NCBI RefSeq assembly: GCF_000015665.1
Contig: NC_008817.1
Coordinates: 558,001-622,000 of the forward strand
Reading direction: 5' to 3'
DNA from: Prochlorococcus marinus str. MIT 9515
GTDB taxonomy: Bacteria > Cyanobacteriota > Cyanobacteriia > PCC-6307 > Cyanobiaceae
Length of the DNA stretch: 64,000 bases
Shown piece by piece: positions 16,894 to 27,267 of this stretch. Under the pieces are notes generated by a model, which worked only from the letters and a program-made list of their open reading frames with translations, had not been told where the DNA came from and searched no databases. The stretch's first letter is position 1. Every line of letters begins with the position of its first letter. Both the position numbers and the translations under genes were made by a program.

Positions 16894-19476
16894 TTACTCT
16901 ACAAACAATTTCCCATTCTTAATAAATATATCAACCTCTTTTTTATTTAAATAAATGTTATTAAGGATATTGTTTGCAATGTTTGTCGTGATTTGATTTT
17001 GAATAATCCTCTTTAATGGTCTCGCTCCATAATTATTATCAAAACTATTTTTGACTAAGTACTCAACCGCCTCATCTGAAATTTTTAATTTTAAATCTTT
17101 TTTAATAAGTCTATTTTCTAAATTTTTAAGTTGAATGTTTGCAATTTCTTTTAATTCATTTATTTCCAAATTTTGGAAAATCACAATTTCATCTAATCGA
17201 TTTAAGAATTCTGGCTTAAAAAATTTCTTTAATTCAAGATCCACAATAGTTTTGATTTCATTTTTATCTTCATTTCTGATAGATAAATCATTTATTGATT
17301 GACTGCCTAAATTACTTGTAAGTACAATAATTGAATTTTTAAAACTAATAGTTCTGCCTTGACCATCAGTAATAATCCCATCATCAAGCACTTGCAAAAG
17401 AATATCTAAGATATCTTTATGAGCTTTCTCTATTTCATCTAAGAGAATCAATGAATAAGGATTTTTGCGAACTGCTTCTGTTAATTGACCTCCGGATTCA
17501 AAACCTAAATATCCAGGAGGAGCTCCAATGATTTTGCTAACTGAATGCTTTTCCATGTATTCAGACATATCTAGTCTTGTAATCGAATCACTTGAATCAA
17601 ATATTGTTTCAGCTGTTACTTTGCTAAGTTCTGTTTTACCTACTCCAGTTGGTCCTAAAAATAAAAAACTTGCTAATGGTCTATTCGGATCATTGAGTCC
17701 TGTCCTTGATCTTTTTATTGAATTTGCGACAGCAAAAATAGCATTACTTTGGCCAATAATTTTTTCCTTAAGAGTTAATTCTAATTTTAAAAGTTTGTCT
17801 TTTTCAGATTGGTTTAAATTATTAACTGGTATTGAGGTCCATTTCGAAACTACCTCCGCAATATCATCAAAGGTTACTTCCTGTCTTAAAAGATTATTTT
17901 CACCATTTTTAAAAGAATCTACCAAAATTTCATTTTTTGATTTTAATTTTTTTTGTAATGAAATTAAGGTTCCAAATTCTAATTCTGCTGCTTTATTAAG
18001 ATCAAAGCTTCTTTTGGCTTGTTCTATCTTTAATTGTGTAGATTCTATTTCTTCTTTTAAATTACTAATCTCATCAATTTCTTCTTTCTCTTTTCTCCAT
18101 TTAATATTTAATTCAGATTGTTTAGACTTGAGATCTTTAAGCTCATTATTAATTTTTTTTATCCTTTCTAAAGAAAAATTATCGGATTCTCTTTTTAGGG
18201 ATAAATTCTCCATTTCTAGTTGTAAAACTTTTCTATCAATCTCATCAATTTCTTCTGGTTTTGAAGTTATTACCATATTTAATCTTGAGGCAGCTTCATC
18301 AATTAGATCTATTGCTTTGTCTGGAAGAAATCTATCGTTGATATATCTTTCGCTTAAGCTGGCAGCGGCAACAAGAGCATTGTCAGAAATTCTTACACTA
18401 TGGTGAACTTCATATTTTTCTTTAAGTCCTCTAAGTATTGAAACAGTATCATCTACTGAAGGCGCGTTTATTTTAATTTTTTGAAATCTTCTTTCTAAAG
18501 CGGGATCTTTTTCTATATTTTGTTTGTGTTCATTAATTGTAGTAGCACCAATACATCTTAATTCCCCTCTCGCGAGCATAGGCTTTAAAAGGTTACTTGC
18601 ATCTAAAGAACCTCCGCTCGCACCTGCTCCAACAACTGTATGTATTTCATCAATAAAAAGAATAATTTTACCTGCAGAACTTTTAACTTTTTTTAAAACA
18701 TTTTTAATTCTCTCTTCAAATTCTCCTCTGTACTTAGCTCCGGCTATTAATGAACCCATATCTAATGAGATTAAACGCCTATTATGTAAGGAAGATGGGA
18801 CATCTCCATTAACTATTCTTTGAGCTAACCCTTCAACTATTGCTGTTTTGCCTACCCCGGGCTCTCCTATTAGAACAGGATTGTTTTTTGTTCTTCTGCT
18901 TAGTATTTGTATAGTTCTTCTGATTTCTTCATCCCTTCCAATAACTGGGTCTAAGTTACCCTCTGAAGCTGATTTAGTTAAATCAATACCGAATTTGTCT
19001 AAAGATTCATTAGGACTTTCAAAATTATTTTGAATTTTCGGATTGGATTTCATTTCAATTATGGTTTCTAAAAAGTCTGGAATTTTTTTCTTATTTAAAA
19101 TTAACTTTCCGCACACTTCATCATAAGACAAACCGTAAAGCAAGTGTTCTGTTGATATCACTACATCGTTTAAGGAAACTCTTAAATCATTTGATTTTAA
19201 AAAAATGTTATTGAGGCTTTCTCCTATGTACAATATTTTTTGCTTGTTCTTCATCTTTGCTTTTGAATTTAATAAAGAAATTAAATCTTTTTCTATCTTT
19301 TCAATATCTACTTCGTTTTTCTTAAGTATTTCTTTTGCAAGACTGTCTTCTTTTATTATTGTAAGTAATAAATTTTCTGAATCTACAGTTTGCTGAAAAT
19401 TATTAGCTGCTATTTTTTTCGACAAAATAAAATAGTCCCAGGCAGAATTTGAAAATTCAGTTGGGACTATTTTCAT
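16894..19476 (-). CDS. clpB: ClpB-family disaggregase (Hsp100)
   Basis: This 860-residue ATPase resolves protein aggregates with DnaK. It has an N-terminal Clp repeat domain (about 1-145) and AAA-1 with Walker [10 protein letters not shown] near residue 207. A coiled-coil middle domain follows (about 400-520), rich in Glu, Lys and Leu, and AAA-2 has [10 protein letters not shown] near 610. The C-terminal [13 protein letters not shown] is typical of sensor-2. The middle domain and length identify ClpB rather than ClpC. The N domain is poor in the usual conserved residues, which suggests the second cyanobacterial paralogue (ClpB2-like); that is inference. It ends 28 bp from the convergent PTPS-like gene. 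Confidence 0.92.
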   Translation of the reverse strand: MKIVPTEFSNSAWDYFILSKKIAANNFQQTVDSENLLLTIIKEDSLAKEILKKNEVDIEKIEKDLISLLNSKAKMKNKQKILYIGESLNNIFLKSNDLRVSLNDVVISTEHLLYGLSYDEVCGKLILNKKKIPDFLETIIEMKSNPKIQNNFESPNESLDKFGIDLTKSASEGNLDPVIGRDEEIRRTIQILSRRTKNNPVLIGEPGVGKTAIVEGLAQRIVNGDVPSSLHNRRLISLDMGSLIAGAKYRGEFEERIKNVLKKVKSSAGKIILFIDEIHTVVGAGASGGSLDASNLLKPMLARGELRCIGATTINEHKQNIEKDPALERRFQKIKINAPSVDDTVSILRGLKEKYEVHHSVRISDNALVAAASLSERYINDRFLPDKAIDLIDEAASRLNMVITSKPEEIDEIDRKVLQLEMENLSLKRESDNFSLERIKKINNELKDLKSKQSELNIKWRKEKEEIDEISNLKEEIESTQLKIEQAKRSFDLNKAAELEFGTLISLQKKLKSKNEILVDSFKNGENNLLRQEVTFDDIAEVVSKWTSIPVNNLNQSEKDKLLKLELTLKEKIIGQSNAIFAVANSIKRSRTGLNDPNRPLASFLFLGPTGVGKTELSKVTAETIFDSSDSITRLDMSEYMEKHSVSKIIGAPPGYLGFESGGQLTEAVRKNPYSLILLDEIEKAHKDILDILLQVLDDGIITDGQGRTISFKNSIIVLTSNLGSQSINDLSIRNEDKNEIKTIVDLELKKFFKPEFLNRLDEIVIFQNLEINELKEIANIQLKNLENRLIKKDLKLKISDEAVEYLVKNSFDNNYGARPLKRIIQNQITTNIANNILNNIYLNKKEVDIFIKNGKLFVE

Positions 19477-19534
19477 TAAAGCGAGGATTAAATACTTTAA
19501 TTATTTCGAAACATTCACATGGATGATGAATATT

Positions 19535-19556
19535 TAAAAAACAATAAGAGGTTTTT
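19535..19556 (-). terminator. AT-rich terminator candidate after petE
   Basis: On the minus strand AAAAAC, starting within the petE stop codon, pairs with GTTTTT across an 8-base loop and runs into TTAAAT. The 6-bp stem has one GC pair, so this is a weak candidate. It would separate petE from clpB, 78 bp downstream. Confidence 0.3.
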
Positions 19557-19905
19557 ATTCAACAATTACTTTTCCTACCATACCAGCTCCTATATGAGGC
19601 TCACAGTAGTAGTCATAAGTTCCTGCTGTATCAAAGGTTTCTTCCCAAGATTCTCCTGGAGCGAAGGCTAGATCAGCATGACTTAGTTCCTCATGGCCAT
19701 CAAAAACAGCGTTATGAGGGGCTAATTTATTATTGATGAATTTAACAGTATCACCTGGACTTATAGTTACAGAACTTGGCTCGAAAGCAAGCATTCCAGC
19801 ATCAGTTCCAAGTTTGACTTCAACTGTTTTAGCTGAAACTGAAGAGATACCAAGGCCTAGAGTTAGAACTATTGCGAATAAGCCTGTAAAAAATGAACGT
19901 AGCAT
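19555..19905 (-). CDS. petE: Plastocyanin
   Basis: Plastocyanin carries electrons from cytochrome b6f to photosystem I in the thylakoid lumen. The 116-residue precursor has a signal peptide with a hydrophobic core at 8-22 and probable cleavage after VSA (residue 25). The copper ligands are H64 (PHNAVF), C101, H104 and M109 in [14 protein letters not shown]. The mature part of about 91 residues is slightly shorter than usual. A possible promoter on the minus strand is TTACCA (19947-19942), 16 bp, TTATAT (19925-19920), which would give a leader of about 8 bases; this is tentative. Confidence 0.95.
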   Translation of the reverse strand: MLRSFFTGLFAIVLTLGLGISSVSAKTVEVKLGTDAGMLAFEPSSVTISPGDTVKFINNKLAPHNAVFDGHEELSHADLAFAPGESWEETFDTAGTYDYYCEPHIGAGMVGKVIVE

Positions 19906-19963
19906 AATTTAAATTAACTATATAACTATATTACAAGGGTTTGGTAACTAAATCGCGAGAAGT

Positions 19964-20947
19964 TTAATTGATATTACAGCTTGGTAATTTAGCTAACCTT
20001 AAAATATCATTCAGTGATTTAGCATGACTTTTTAGCTTAAATGTCTCTGGATTAGTCACTGGATGATGATTGAAGTCATATTTTTTAATACTGAAGCTAT
20101 CCCATGGAGTTGCTTGAATAGGAAGTATTCTTAATAATATTTTCATTATTTTTTTTGTTAGAGTTATAGAAAAATATCTATTCATTCGATTCCTTTTTAA
20201 AAGGATATTAATCGCATCATCAATTGAAATATAGTTTTGACCTAATACAAATTTCTTGAAACCTTTATAGGCATCTTCTTTATGATTTTTTATTAGAAAG
20301 CCACAAATTTGTGCAATGTCATTGGCATGTATAAAGTGAAATTTTGAGTTAAGTTTTAGAAATCTTGCTAACCAGAGCCATTTATTTATTTCTAACAAAC
20401 CGCTGGTTAGATAGCTTGTTGGATACTTACTTCTTTTATTAAGAGTTCCACCAAAAACTAGAGTAGGGAAAACTGCAAATGTTTTTTCTGCAAAAGAGCT
20501 CTCTCTAAGTCTTTGAAAACACTCATATTTTGTTTGAATGTATTCTGTTCCATAAGTTAAGGATTCTCTCATTAATTCAGTTTCTTGATTAAGTATGCTC
20601 GCTGTTGAAAAATAAATTATTTTTTCTAATTTATTTTTTTCAAGCATTCCCAATAACTCTTCAAACGCTTTTATATTTACTTCATAGGCTCTTTTCGGAT
20701 CACCCCAAGCTGTGGCAGTGTGTATAAGAAAATTTATTTGACTAATTTCTTTACTGAATTTATTGCATTCTCGAATATCACATATGAGCAATTTAATTCT
20801 TTTGTTTTTCTGGATGGATAGTGATAATTTATTTTTATTTCTAACCATGAGATAAAGCCTAAATCGAGTATTTTTTAAAAACCAATCAATTAAATATTGA
20901 CCAACACATCCGTTAGAGCCTGTTATTAATAAGTTTTTAGTTGCCAA
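19964..20947 (-). CDS. NAD(P)-dependent epimerase/dehydratase (extended SDR)
   Basis: This 327-residue extended short-chain dehydrogenase has the Rossmann motif GSNGCVG at residues 10-16, CDIREC as the adenine-binding acidic site, and HTATAWGDP at the end of strand 4. The active-site pair is Tyr/Lys in YIQTKYE near residue 135. Substrate could be a nucleotide sugar or other alcohol; the sequence does not tell. It follows hemE by 8 bp on the same strand, so the two may share a transcript, but no link in function is evident. Confidence 0.82.
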   Translation of the reverse strand: MATKNLLITGSNGCVGQYLIDWFLKNTRFRLYLMVRNKNKLSLSIQKNKRIKLLICDIRECNKFSKEISQINFLIHTATAWGDPKRAYEVNIKAFEELLGMLEKNKLEKIIYFSTASILNQETELMRESLTYGTEYIQTKYECFQRLRESSFAEKTFAVFPTLVFGGTLNKRSKYPTSYLTSGLLEINKWLWLARFLKLNSKFHFIHANDIAQICGFLIKNHKEDAYKGFKKFVLGQNYISIDDAINILLKRNRMNRYFSITLTKKIMKILLRILPIQATPWDSFSIKKYDFNHHPVTNPETFKLKSHAKSLNDILRLAKLPSCNIN

Positions 20948-20955
20948 AATATTAA

Positions 20956-21996
20956 TTAATAAGTAAGTTTTTTCCCGTGTTCAAAAAATGTTTGAGCATT
21001 TTCTTCAGGTGTACCTGGTAAAATTCCATGGCCTAAATTAAGAATATACTTTCTTCCTTTTGATTTGTTAAAAGTAATATCTATCCTCTCTTTTATGGAT
21101 TCTTTATTTCCGAATAATAGACCTGGATCAACATTACCCTGAATACCAATACCTTCAGGAATTCTCTTGCATGCTTCCTCGATATCTACAGTCCAGTCTA
21201 ATGAAATTATGTCTACCCCAGTTCTTGCCATTCTTTCTAATAGCCCAGCACTTCCTGATATATATAAAATAATAGGAGTTTCTGGGTATTTTTCCTTAAC
21301 TATATCAACCACTTTTTTTTGATAAGGACCAGCAAAAATATCGTAGTCTTGAGGACTTAATTGTCCTGCCCAAGAGTCAAAAATTTGTACAACCTGAGCA
21401 CCAGATTTGATTTGATATTTTAAATACTCACCTATGGATTTTGCAAAATGATCAAGAAGCTTGTGTAGCAAATCAGGCTCTTTGAAAGCCATTGACTTTA
21501 TTAAAGAATAATTTTTACTGCTTTTGCCTTCAACTACATACGCAGCAAGAGTCCAAGGTGCTCCAACGAATCCAAGAACAGTAGCTTCATTATTTACATC
21601 TTTTTTTAATGAGGATAGGACTTCTCCAACAAAACTTAAACTTTCGCTCGGAACTAATTCTTTCAAATTTTCTATCTGATGAATATTTTTTATGGGATTC
21701 TCTATGATTGGCCCCTTACTTTCTATTATTTCAAAATTGATACCCATTCCAGGCAGAGGGGTAAGAATATCTGAAAAAAGAATCACTCCATCCGGCTTGA
21801 AAGCCTTAAAAGGTTGCATTGAAATTTGATAAGAGAGTTCTGGGTTCTCAGATCTTTCCCTAAAACTTGGATAGCGCTCTCTTAAATCTCTATAAATCTT
21901 CATATACCTACCTGCTTGTCTCATCATCCATACTGGAGGCCTATTAACTTTCTTGCCTAAAGCAGCAGATAGTAAAAGTGGTAAATTCTCACCCAT
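20956..21996 (-). CDS. hemE: Uroporphyrinogen decarboxylase
   Basis: HemE removes four carboxyl groups from uroporphyrinogen III to give coproporphyrinogen III, on the way to haem and chlorophyll. The 346-residue protein has the N-terminal [14 protein letters not shown] (substrate-binding Arg residues) and ILFSDILTP with the catalytic Asp. [24 protein letters not shown], and the C-terminal [12 protein letters not shown] complete the pattern. All expected motifs and a normal length are present. A 127-bp gap separates it from glgB upstream on the same strand. Confidence 0.96.
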   Translation of the reverse strand: MGENLPLLLSAALGKKVNRPPVWMMRQAGRYMKIYRDLRERYPSFRERSENPELSYQISMQPFKAFKPDGVILFSDILTPLPGMGINFEIIESKGPIIENPIKNIHQIENLKELVPSESLSFVGEVLSSLKKDVNNEATVLGFVGAPWTLAAYVVEGKSSKNYSLIKSMAFKEPDLLHKLLDHFAKSIGEYLKYQIKSGAQVVQIFDSWAGQLSPQDYDIFAGPYQKKVVDIVKEKYPETPIILYISGSAGLLERMARTGVDIISLDWTVDIEEACKRIPEGIGIQGNVDPGLLFGNKESIKERIDITFNKSKGRKYILNLGHGILPGTPEENAQTFFEHGKKLTY

Positions 21997-22123
21997 TTTT
22001 AGAGTTCAATATGTTTTTAAAAGAAAAAATAAAAAATCTTTAACTTAAAAAGTTTACAACGTGGAGCAGATTAAAATCGTTGATGTGAAGAATTAAATGA
22101 AATTAACTAATTAAAAAGCTTTT

Positions 22124-24388
22124 TTATTTCTTTAGCTGATGCTTAAAGATACTTACACTTAGTGGTGGGAGAGCAATTTCAAGAGCATTTTCATAATTGT
22201 GAATATTATATTTTAGGGTGTCCTTACCTCCCATATTCCCTTTGTTACTTCCTCCATATTTAGATCCATCTGAATTAAAAATCTCCTTATAGTATCCTTC
22301 TAATGGAACACCTATCTTATATGATTCGTGAAAATTAGGGGTAAAGTTTGCTATAACCACAAGCCATTCATTACTTTCATTTTCCCTTCTCATAAAACTA
22401 ATAACTGAATTAGAGGTGTCATCGCAATCTATCCATTGAAATCCATAAGGATCAAAGTCATTTTTCCATAAAGATGGCTCATTTTTATAAAGTTTATTTA
22501 AGTCATCAATAAGGTTTCTAATACCTTTGTGGGGTTCATATTCTAGAAGTTCCCATTGAAGATCATCCCAAACATTCCATTCTTGCCTTTGTCCAAATTC
22601 CATTCCCATAAAAATTGTCTTTTTACCAGGATGTGTCCACATATAAGTTAATAAAGCTCTTGTATTCGCAAATTTTTTCCAATCATCTCCTGGCATTTTA
22701 TGTAGAAGGTGACTTTTCCCATGAACAACCTCATCATGGCTAAGAGCAAGCATAAAATTTTCGGTATAGTTATAAGTTATCGAAAAGGTCACGCTATTTT
22801 GATGAAATTGTCTAAACCAAGGGTCTATTTCAAAATAATCGAGCATATCGTGCATCCACCCCATATTCCACTTTAAATTGAAACCTAAACCTCCTACATT
22901 TGTTGGCTCTGTAACCATTGGCCAAGTAGTGGATTCTTCAGCAATAGATAGTGCTCCCGGGAAATGTTGAAAAAGGACATGATTTGCTTGCTGAAGAAAT
23001 TTAACAGCTTCTAAATTTTCATTTCCACCATTTTCATTTGGAATCCATTCTCCTTCTGGACGTAAATAATCTCTGTATAACATTGAAGCTACAGCATCTA
23101 CTCTTATTCCATCAATATGAAATTCTTCAAACCAATAAATAAGATTTGCTACTAAAAAATTCCTTACTTCATTTCTACTGTAGTTAAAAATTAAAGTTCC
23201 CCATTCTTTATGTTCTCCAATACGAGGATCACCATGCTCATAAAGATGACAACCATCAAAGAAAGCTAAACCATGTTTATCTTTTGGGAAATGGCCAGGA
23301 ACCCAGTCTAGAATGACACCTATGCCCTCTGCATGGCATTTATTTATAAACTCTTTAAATTCATTTGGAGTTCCATATCTACTTGTTGGGGCATACCAAC
23401 CTGTAACTTGATATCCCCATGAACCATCAAAAGGATGTTCTGAAATAGGCATTAATTCGATATGAGTAAATCCTCTTTCTTTCACATATGGGATAAGCTT
23501 TTCGGTTAATTCAGGATAAGTTAAAAACCTTGTCCCAGGCTTTAAATCTGCTGCGGGTACTGGATGTCTTGGGTTGCCATTTTTTTCAATATACTTATTA
23601 TCGGTTGAATCATGCATCCAACTTCCAAGATGCATCTCATAAACTGAAATAGGTTTGTTAATTTGACTTGATGAATCTCTACTAGTGATCCAAGAACTAT
23701 CTTCCCAATTGAAGTTGTTGAGTTTAGATATTATTGAGCCATTTTGGGGCCTTACTTCATGAAGAAAACCATATGGGTCTGCTTTTTCATAAATATGCCC
23801 TTGTTGAGTTCTTATTTCATATTTATAAACATCTCCTTCCTTCAATATTGGCATAAATAATTCCCAAACTCCACCCAGCCTTTTTTGCATAGGATGATGT
23901 CTACCGTCCCAAGAATTTATATCTCCGATTATTGAGATTGATTTTGCATTTGGTGCCCAAATACAGAACATTACACCTTTTTGATTTATATCTTCACTGA
24001 TATGGGCACCCATTTTCTTCCAAATATGATGGTGATTACCCTCTGCAAAAAGGTGCCTATCGACCTCCCCCATCCATTCATCCTTAAAAGCCCATGGGTC
24101 TTGTTGTGAATGAGAAACTCCTCCTCTCAATACATTTATTTGATAATTATTTTTTGGGTCTTCATGAAGAATTGCCTCAAACATCCATTTATGATTGGGA
24201 GTAGTTGTTTTATAGGTTTTATCCTTAAAAGTAATATTTACTTCATCTGCCTCTGGCATCCATACTCTTGTAACCCACTTCCCTTTGAAGAAATGGGGAC
24301 CTAAAATATTTAATGGATTATCATTGCAACAATTTTCGAGGTTGAAAGCTTCTGATTTAATCCAGTCTGTTTGAATAGTTTCTTTCAT
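22124..24388 (-). CDS. glgB: 1,4-alpha-glucan branching enzyme
   Basis: GlgB creates alpha-1,6 branches in glycogen. The 754-residue protein has an N-terminal extension domain and a second CBM48 domain (about 125-225, with [19 protein letters not shown]). The GH13 barrel has [11 protein letters not shown], the nucleophile Asp in [12 protein letters not shown] (near residue 430), the acid Glu in [10 protein letters not shown] (near 482) and [10 protein letters not shown], followed by a C-terminal beta domain. Length and architecture match the long cyanobacterial form. Glycogen synthase lies about 27 kb away in this window on the other strand. Confidence 0.96.
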   Translation of the reverse strand: MKETIQTDWIKSEAFNLENCCNDNPLNILGPHFFKGKWVTRVWMPEADEVNITFKDKTYKTTTPNHKWMFEAILHEDPKNNYQINVLRGGVSHSQQDPWAFKDEWMGEVDRHLFAEGNHHHIWKKMGAHISEDINQKGVMFCIWAPNAKSISIIGDINSWDGRHHPMQKRLGGVWELFMPILKEGDVYKYEIRTQQGHIYEKADPYGFLHEVRPQNGSIISKLNNFNWEDSSWITSRDSSSQINKPISVYEMHLGSWMHDSTDNKYIEKNGNPRHPVPAADLKPGTRFLTYPELTEKLIPYVKERGFTHIELMPISEHPFDGSWGYQVTGWYAPTSRYGTPNEFKEFINKCHAEGIGVILDWVPGHFPKDKHGLAFFDGCHLYEHGDPRIGEHKEWGTLIFNYSRNEVRNFLVANLIYWFEEFHIDGIRVDAVASMLYRDYLRPEGEWIPNENGGNENLEAVKFLQQANHVLFQHFPGALSIAEESTTWPMVTEPTNVGGLGFNLKWNMGWMHDMLDYFEIDPWFRQFHQNSVTFSITYNYTENFMLALSHDEVVHGKSHLLHKMPGDDWKKFANTRALLTYMWTHPGKKTIFMGMEFGQRQEWNVWDDLQWELLEYEPHKGIRNLIDDLNKLYKNEPSLWKNDFDPYGFQWIDCDDTSNSVISFMRRENESNEWLVVIANFTPNFHESYKIGVPLEGYYKEIFNSDGSKYGGSNKGNMGGKDTLKYNIHNYENALEIALPPLSVSIFKHQLKK

Positions 24389-24439
24389 GACTGGTAGCAG
24401 TTAAGAGATAAGTTTATCAAATTATCAACAAAAAAAAAA

Positions 24440-26017
24440 TCAATTGAAAAATGGATTCATTTTCATAAATGTTTTACTGAGTTCAAAACTTAAAGTTATA
24501 ATTTTGTGATTAATTGTGGGAGCTCCATTATTATTGTCGCTAGATCCTGAATTTATGCCAATTGCTGGGTATGCCGCAGCTGATATTGACAACCTAAGTT
24601 TTGAACCCTTAAGAAGTAGAATATTTGTTGGATGCATTTCAATTTTGCACTCACATTTTTCATTTTTCTTTGAGTTTTTAACTCTTAAAAATCCAGTTGA
24701 AAATTGATTGACAGTTTTTTCTTTTTCATTAACCATAGACAAGGCAAGACATATATCAAAGCTTTTCTGATCACATTTTACTGAGGTTTCGAGGGTTGGA
24801 ATTCCTGAAATCTGAAGATCTTTCTGCAGAGAATTGGTTTGAAAAACCCCAACATCTAATCTTGTATCAAAAATATATCTATCAAACATCCCAGGGGTTG
24901 GACCTAAATGTCCTCCCTCTCCTTGAGACGGCCTCCATGGATCATTAACAATTGAAAACCAGCCTGAACCCTTTGAATTTAGCAGAAGACTACCATCAGT
25001 GACTTCAGTATTTGCGGTCCCATTACTTTCAAGGCCAAACTTATATTTTTGAACCTTTCCCTCTTCAATTGGTTCCCATTTTTTTAATGAAAGATTCCAA
25101 ATTTTTTTATGTTTAGAAAAATTTTTTTCTTTAACTTCTTTATCACTTTTGAGGTGGGTATCAAAAAAGTTTAATAAAGTTTTTTGTGATCCCTCCCACC
25201 AATTCAAGTGTGTAGCATCACCAATTATTATGTCAGGATTTCCTCCTGCAGCTTTTGACTTTTGATAGAGGTCAAATGCACCTCTTAGATGAGGATCCCA
25301 AAGACCACCAATAATTAACATTGGTTTTTTTAACCATGATGAAATTAACTTTATCTCAAGAAAATCATTATCATGATTTATATTTTTATGCCATTCAAGT
25401 ACAAAGTTATTAGGATCGTATTTTTTTAAAAGAGCTAATCCTTTTCTTAAATAACTTTTATTTTCCAGCGCTGAAATTATTTCTTCCCATCCTAAAGAAT
25501 TATTTTCTCTTTTCATCTTTAAGGCAGCTATTTGTAATCCCCACGCAATATTATTATTCCACCAAAAAGCCCCACCATCCGAACTCCAGTGATTTTTTAA
25601 ATCTATTCCCGTCATTGCGGGGGATAAGCAATCGGGAGGCTTTGAATCTTTGGTTCCTGTAAGTTGAGTCAATCCTTGATATGAAAAGCCATATAAGCCA
25701 AGTTTTCCATTGCATTCTTTTAAAGATCTTACCCATTGATGTGTTTCTGAGGTGTCTTTAGGTTCTTGAGAAAATCCTTTAAATATTCCACTAGATGAAC
25801 CCTGACCTCTTACATCTTGAATTACGACCATGTAACCTTTTGAAGCCCACCATTCAGGATGAGAATAAGTAATTGTTGAAGCTATTTCTCTTCCATATGG
25901 TTGTCTCATTAATAAGGCGGGCCAAGAACCGTTTCCTTTAGGGGTCCAAATTCTTGAAGCTAGTTCTATCCCATCATTTAGTCTTAATGACTTATCAACC
26001 CAATTTACTTCCCGCAT
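24440..26017 (-). CDS. CocE/NonD family alpha/beta hydrolase (X-Pro dipeptidyl-peptidase-like)
   Basis: This 525-residue serine hydrolase has the N-terminal half of a CocE/NonD enzyme: VVIQDVRGQGSSSG near residue 65 (oxyanion region) and the nucleophile Ser112 in GLYGFSYQG. A likely catalytic Asp is in GGLWDPH and a His in GDATHLNWW. The C-terminal part (from about 320) is a jelly-roll domain with DPWRPSQGEGG and KLRLSISAAAYP. Family members cleave acyl or X-Pro bonds; the substrate here is unknown. No signal peptide is seen, so it is probably cytoplasmic. Confidence 0.85.
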   Translation of the reverse strand: MREVNWVDKSLRLNDGIELASRIWTPKGNGSWPALLMRQPYGREIASTITYSHPEWWASKGYMVVIQDVRGQGSSSGIFKGFSQEPKDTSETHQWVRSLKECNGKLGLYGFSYQGLTQLTGTKDSKPPDCLSPAMTGIDLKNHWSSDGGAFWWNNNIAWGLQIAALKMKRENNSLGWEEIISALENKSYLRKGLALLKKYDPNNFVLEWHKNINHDNDFLEIKLISSWLKKPMLIIGGLWDPHLRGAFDLYQKSKAAGGNPDIIIGDATHLNWWEGSQKTLLNFFDTHLKSDKEVKEKNFSKHKKIWNLSLKKWEPIEEGKVQKYKFGLESNGTANTEVTDGSLLLNSKGSGWFSIVNDPWRPSQGEGGHLGPTPGMFDRYIFDTRLDVGVFQTNSLQKDLQISGIPTLETSVKCDQKSFDICLALSMVNEKEKTVNQFSTGFLRVKNSKKNEKCECKIEMHPTNILLLKGSKLRLSISAAAYPAIGINSGSSDNNNGAPTINHKIITLSFELSKTFMKMNPFFN

Positions 26018-26025
26018 TTAATTAT

Positions 26026-26292
26026 TTAAATAACCTGAGGGCAATGAAGTCCAATTACATAAATAGAGAGAATCTCAGCATTAATTGGGTTTAGGTTATT
26101 TTTTTTTGCAACAAACTCTATAGCTTTATCTGAACTGGCTGAGATACCTTTTGAATTTAATTCTTTAAATTTATTACACATCTTAATTGCATCACTAGGA
26201 TTTTTTTTGACGCTCTCCAAAAGATTTGATTGGCTTAAAATTGGATTTATATAGGATAGAGATAAAAATACTAATAAAAGAAAGTTATTCAT
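26026..26292 (-). CDS. Small secreted protein, possibly DUF732-like
   Basis: This 88-residue protein begins with a hydrophobic signal peptide (about 1-20, ending near ILS-QS). The mature part is helical with two cysteines, one in IKMCNKF and one in the C-terminal GLHCPQ. The spacing C...G-I-S...C-P near the end recalls the DUF732 pattern, in which the cysteines form a disulfide. That resemblance is my reading and not proven. It sits 8 bp before the CocE-type gene on the same strand. Confidence 0.5.
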   Translation of the reverse strand: MNNFLLLVFLSLSYINPILSQSNLLESVKKNPSDAIKMCNKFKELNSKGISASSDKAIEFVAKKNNLNPINAEILSIYVIGLHCPQVI

Positions 26293-26345
26293 TTATTTAT
26301 GATCTTTGCCAAATTCTACATTAAAAAATTTTTTTAATCAAAATT

Positions 26346-26753
26346 TTAAATGGATTTACAGATTTGATTAGCTCTTTTTATCCAATCTTTTAAAGTAGAT
26401 AGAGTTATATTTGTTTGAGTTTGAGTTCTAAGACTTCTCTCCAATCTTCCAATTCTCTCCTTAAGATCATATGGGTTCAAAATTGAAAGTGATTTGATAG
26501 AACCTACCCCGCAGTGTAGTAGTAAGTAAGATTCATATGGATTTATTGAAAGCTCACTTTTGAAATTAGCAATAGCTCTTATTTTTCTTAAATTATTTAG
26601 AGTACATAATGAGTATGAATTTTGAATAATATTCAATTCTGAATCACTAAGCTGACTTAATTTTTTAAAATCATTTAGTTTCTTTTTAATTAAAAAAGAT
26701 TTTTCATGTCTGAAGTTATCAGGTAAAACTTCTAAAAATTTCTCTTCAATCAT
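26346..26753 (-). CDS. DUF4332-like helical protein
   Basis: This 135-residue protein is all-helical with paired helix-hairpin-helix-like features: LLLHCGVGSIKSLSILNPYDLKERI resembles the C-G-V/I-G-S-L-x-x-L-A motif of DUF4332 proteins, which in turn resemble HhH DNA-binding units. An N-terminal repeat is less clear. The function is unknown. It lies 7 bp downstream of the ycf51 gene. Confidence 0.6.
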   Translation of the reverse strand: MIEEKFLEVLPDNFRHEKSFLIKKKLNDFKKLSQLSDSELNIIQNSYSLCTLNNLRKIRAIANFKSELSINPYESYLLLHCGVGSIKSLSILNPYDLKERIGRLERSLRTQTQTNITLSTLKDWIKRANQICKSI

Positions 26754-26760
26754 TTAATAA

Positions 26761-27204
26761 CTAATTCATCGTAAAGATTTTTTCTATCTCCCCAATAATT
26801 ACTGGCTTACTAACATCATTTGAGATCTTCTCAAGTTTCCTAAGTTTAATTTTAACGGTTGAGCCGGATCTACTACCCTTTTTAAGGTTTGCAGATAATT
26901 GTTTTAATGTGGGCTCAATGGCTTCTTCTGGAAATTCATTATCAGCTTTGGTAACAATTAAATCAAATCCGTTATCATAAACAATTGGAACATATTTAGC
27001 TCCTTCTATTTTTATATTTTCTGTATAGCTTTGTATAAAAGCCCAACTGCTTAAGGAAAGTAATAATGAAAAGATAGTTGCTCCTGTAATTCTGAATTTA
27101 AAGCCAAAATTAAAAATAAATGAAATCAAAGTACCAAGAAAAAGAAATATTCCAAAGAATCCAAATATCTTAGGTGTATTCTCTAATAGTTCATAAAAAG
27201 ACAT
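26761..27204 (-). CDS. ycf51: Ycf51 family protein
   Basis: This 147-residue protein has two hydrophobic helices (about 12-33 and 41-59) followed by a soluble beta-rich domain. The IFGFFGIFLFLGTLISF and FKFRITGATIF segments match the Ycf51/DUF2518 family known from cyanobacteria and some algal plastids. It is probably a thylakoid or plasma membrane protein of unknown function. It is divergent from the TamB-like gene across a 63-bp gap. Confidence 0.7.
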   Translation of the reverse strand: MSFYELLENTPKIFGFFGIFLFLGTLISFIFNFGFKFRITGATIFSLLLSLSSWAFIQSYTENIKIEGAKYVPIVYDNGFDLIVTKADNEFPEEAIEPTLKQLSANLKKGSRSGSTVKIKLRKLEKISNDVSKPVIIGEIEKIFTMN

Positions 27205-27267
27205 TTACTGGCTTTGACCTCATTAATTTCTTATATTTTGTAAGACTACTCTATTTAGGATTCTAAC

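Noticed and set aside
17528-18406. A 292-codon open frame on the plus strand
   Set aside because: It lies wholly within clpB on the opposite strand, is rich in Ser and Leu as antisense frames of Glu/Lys/Asp-rich coils are, and matches no family. clpB is complete with all its motifs.
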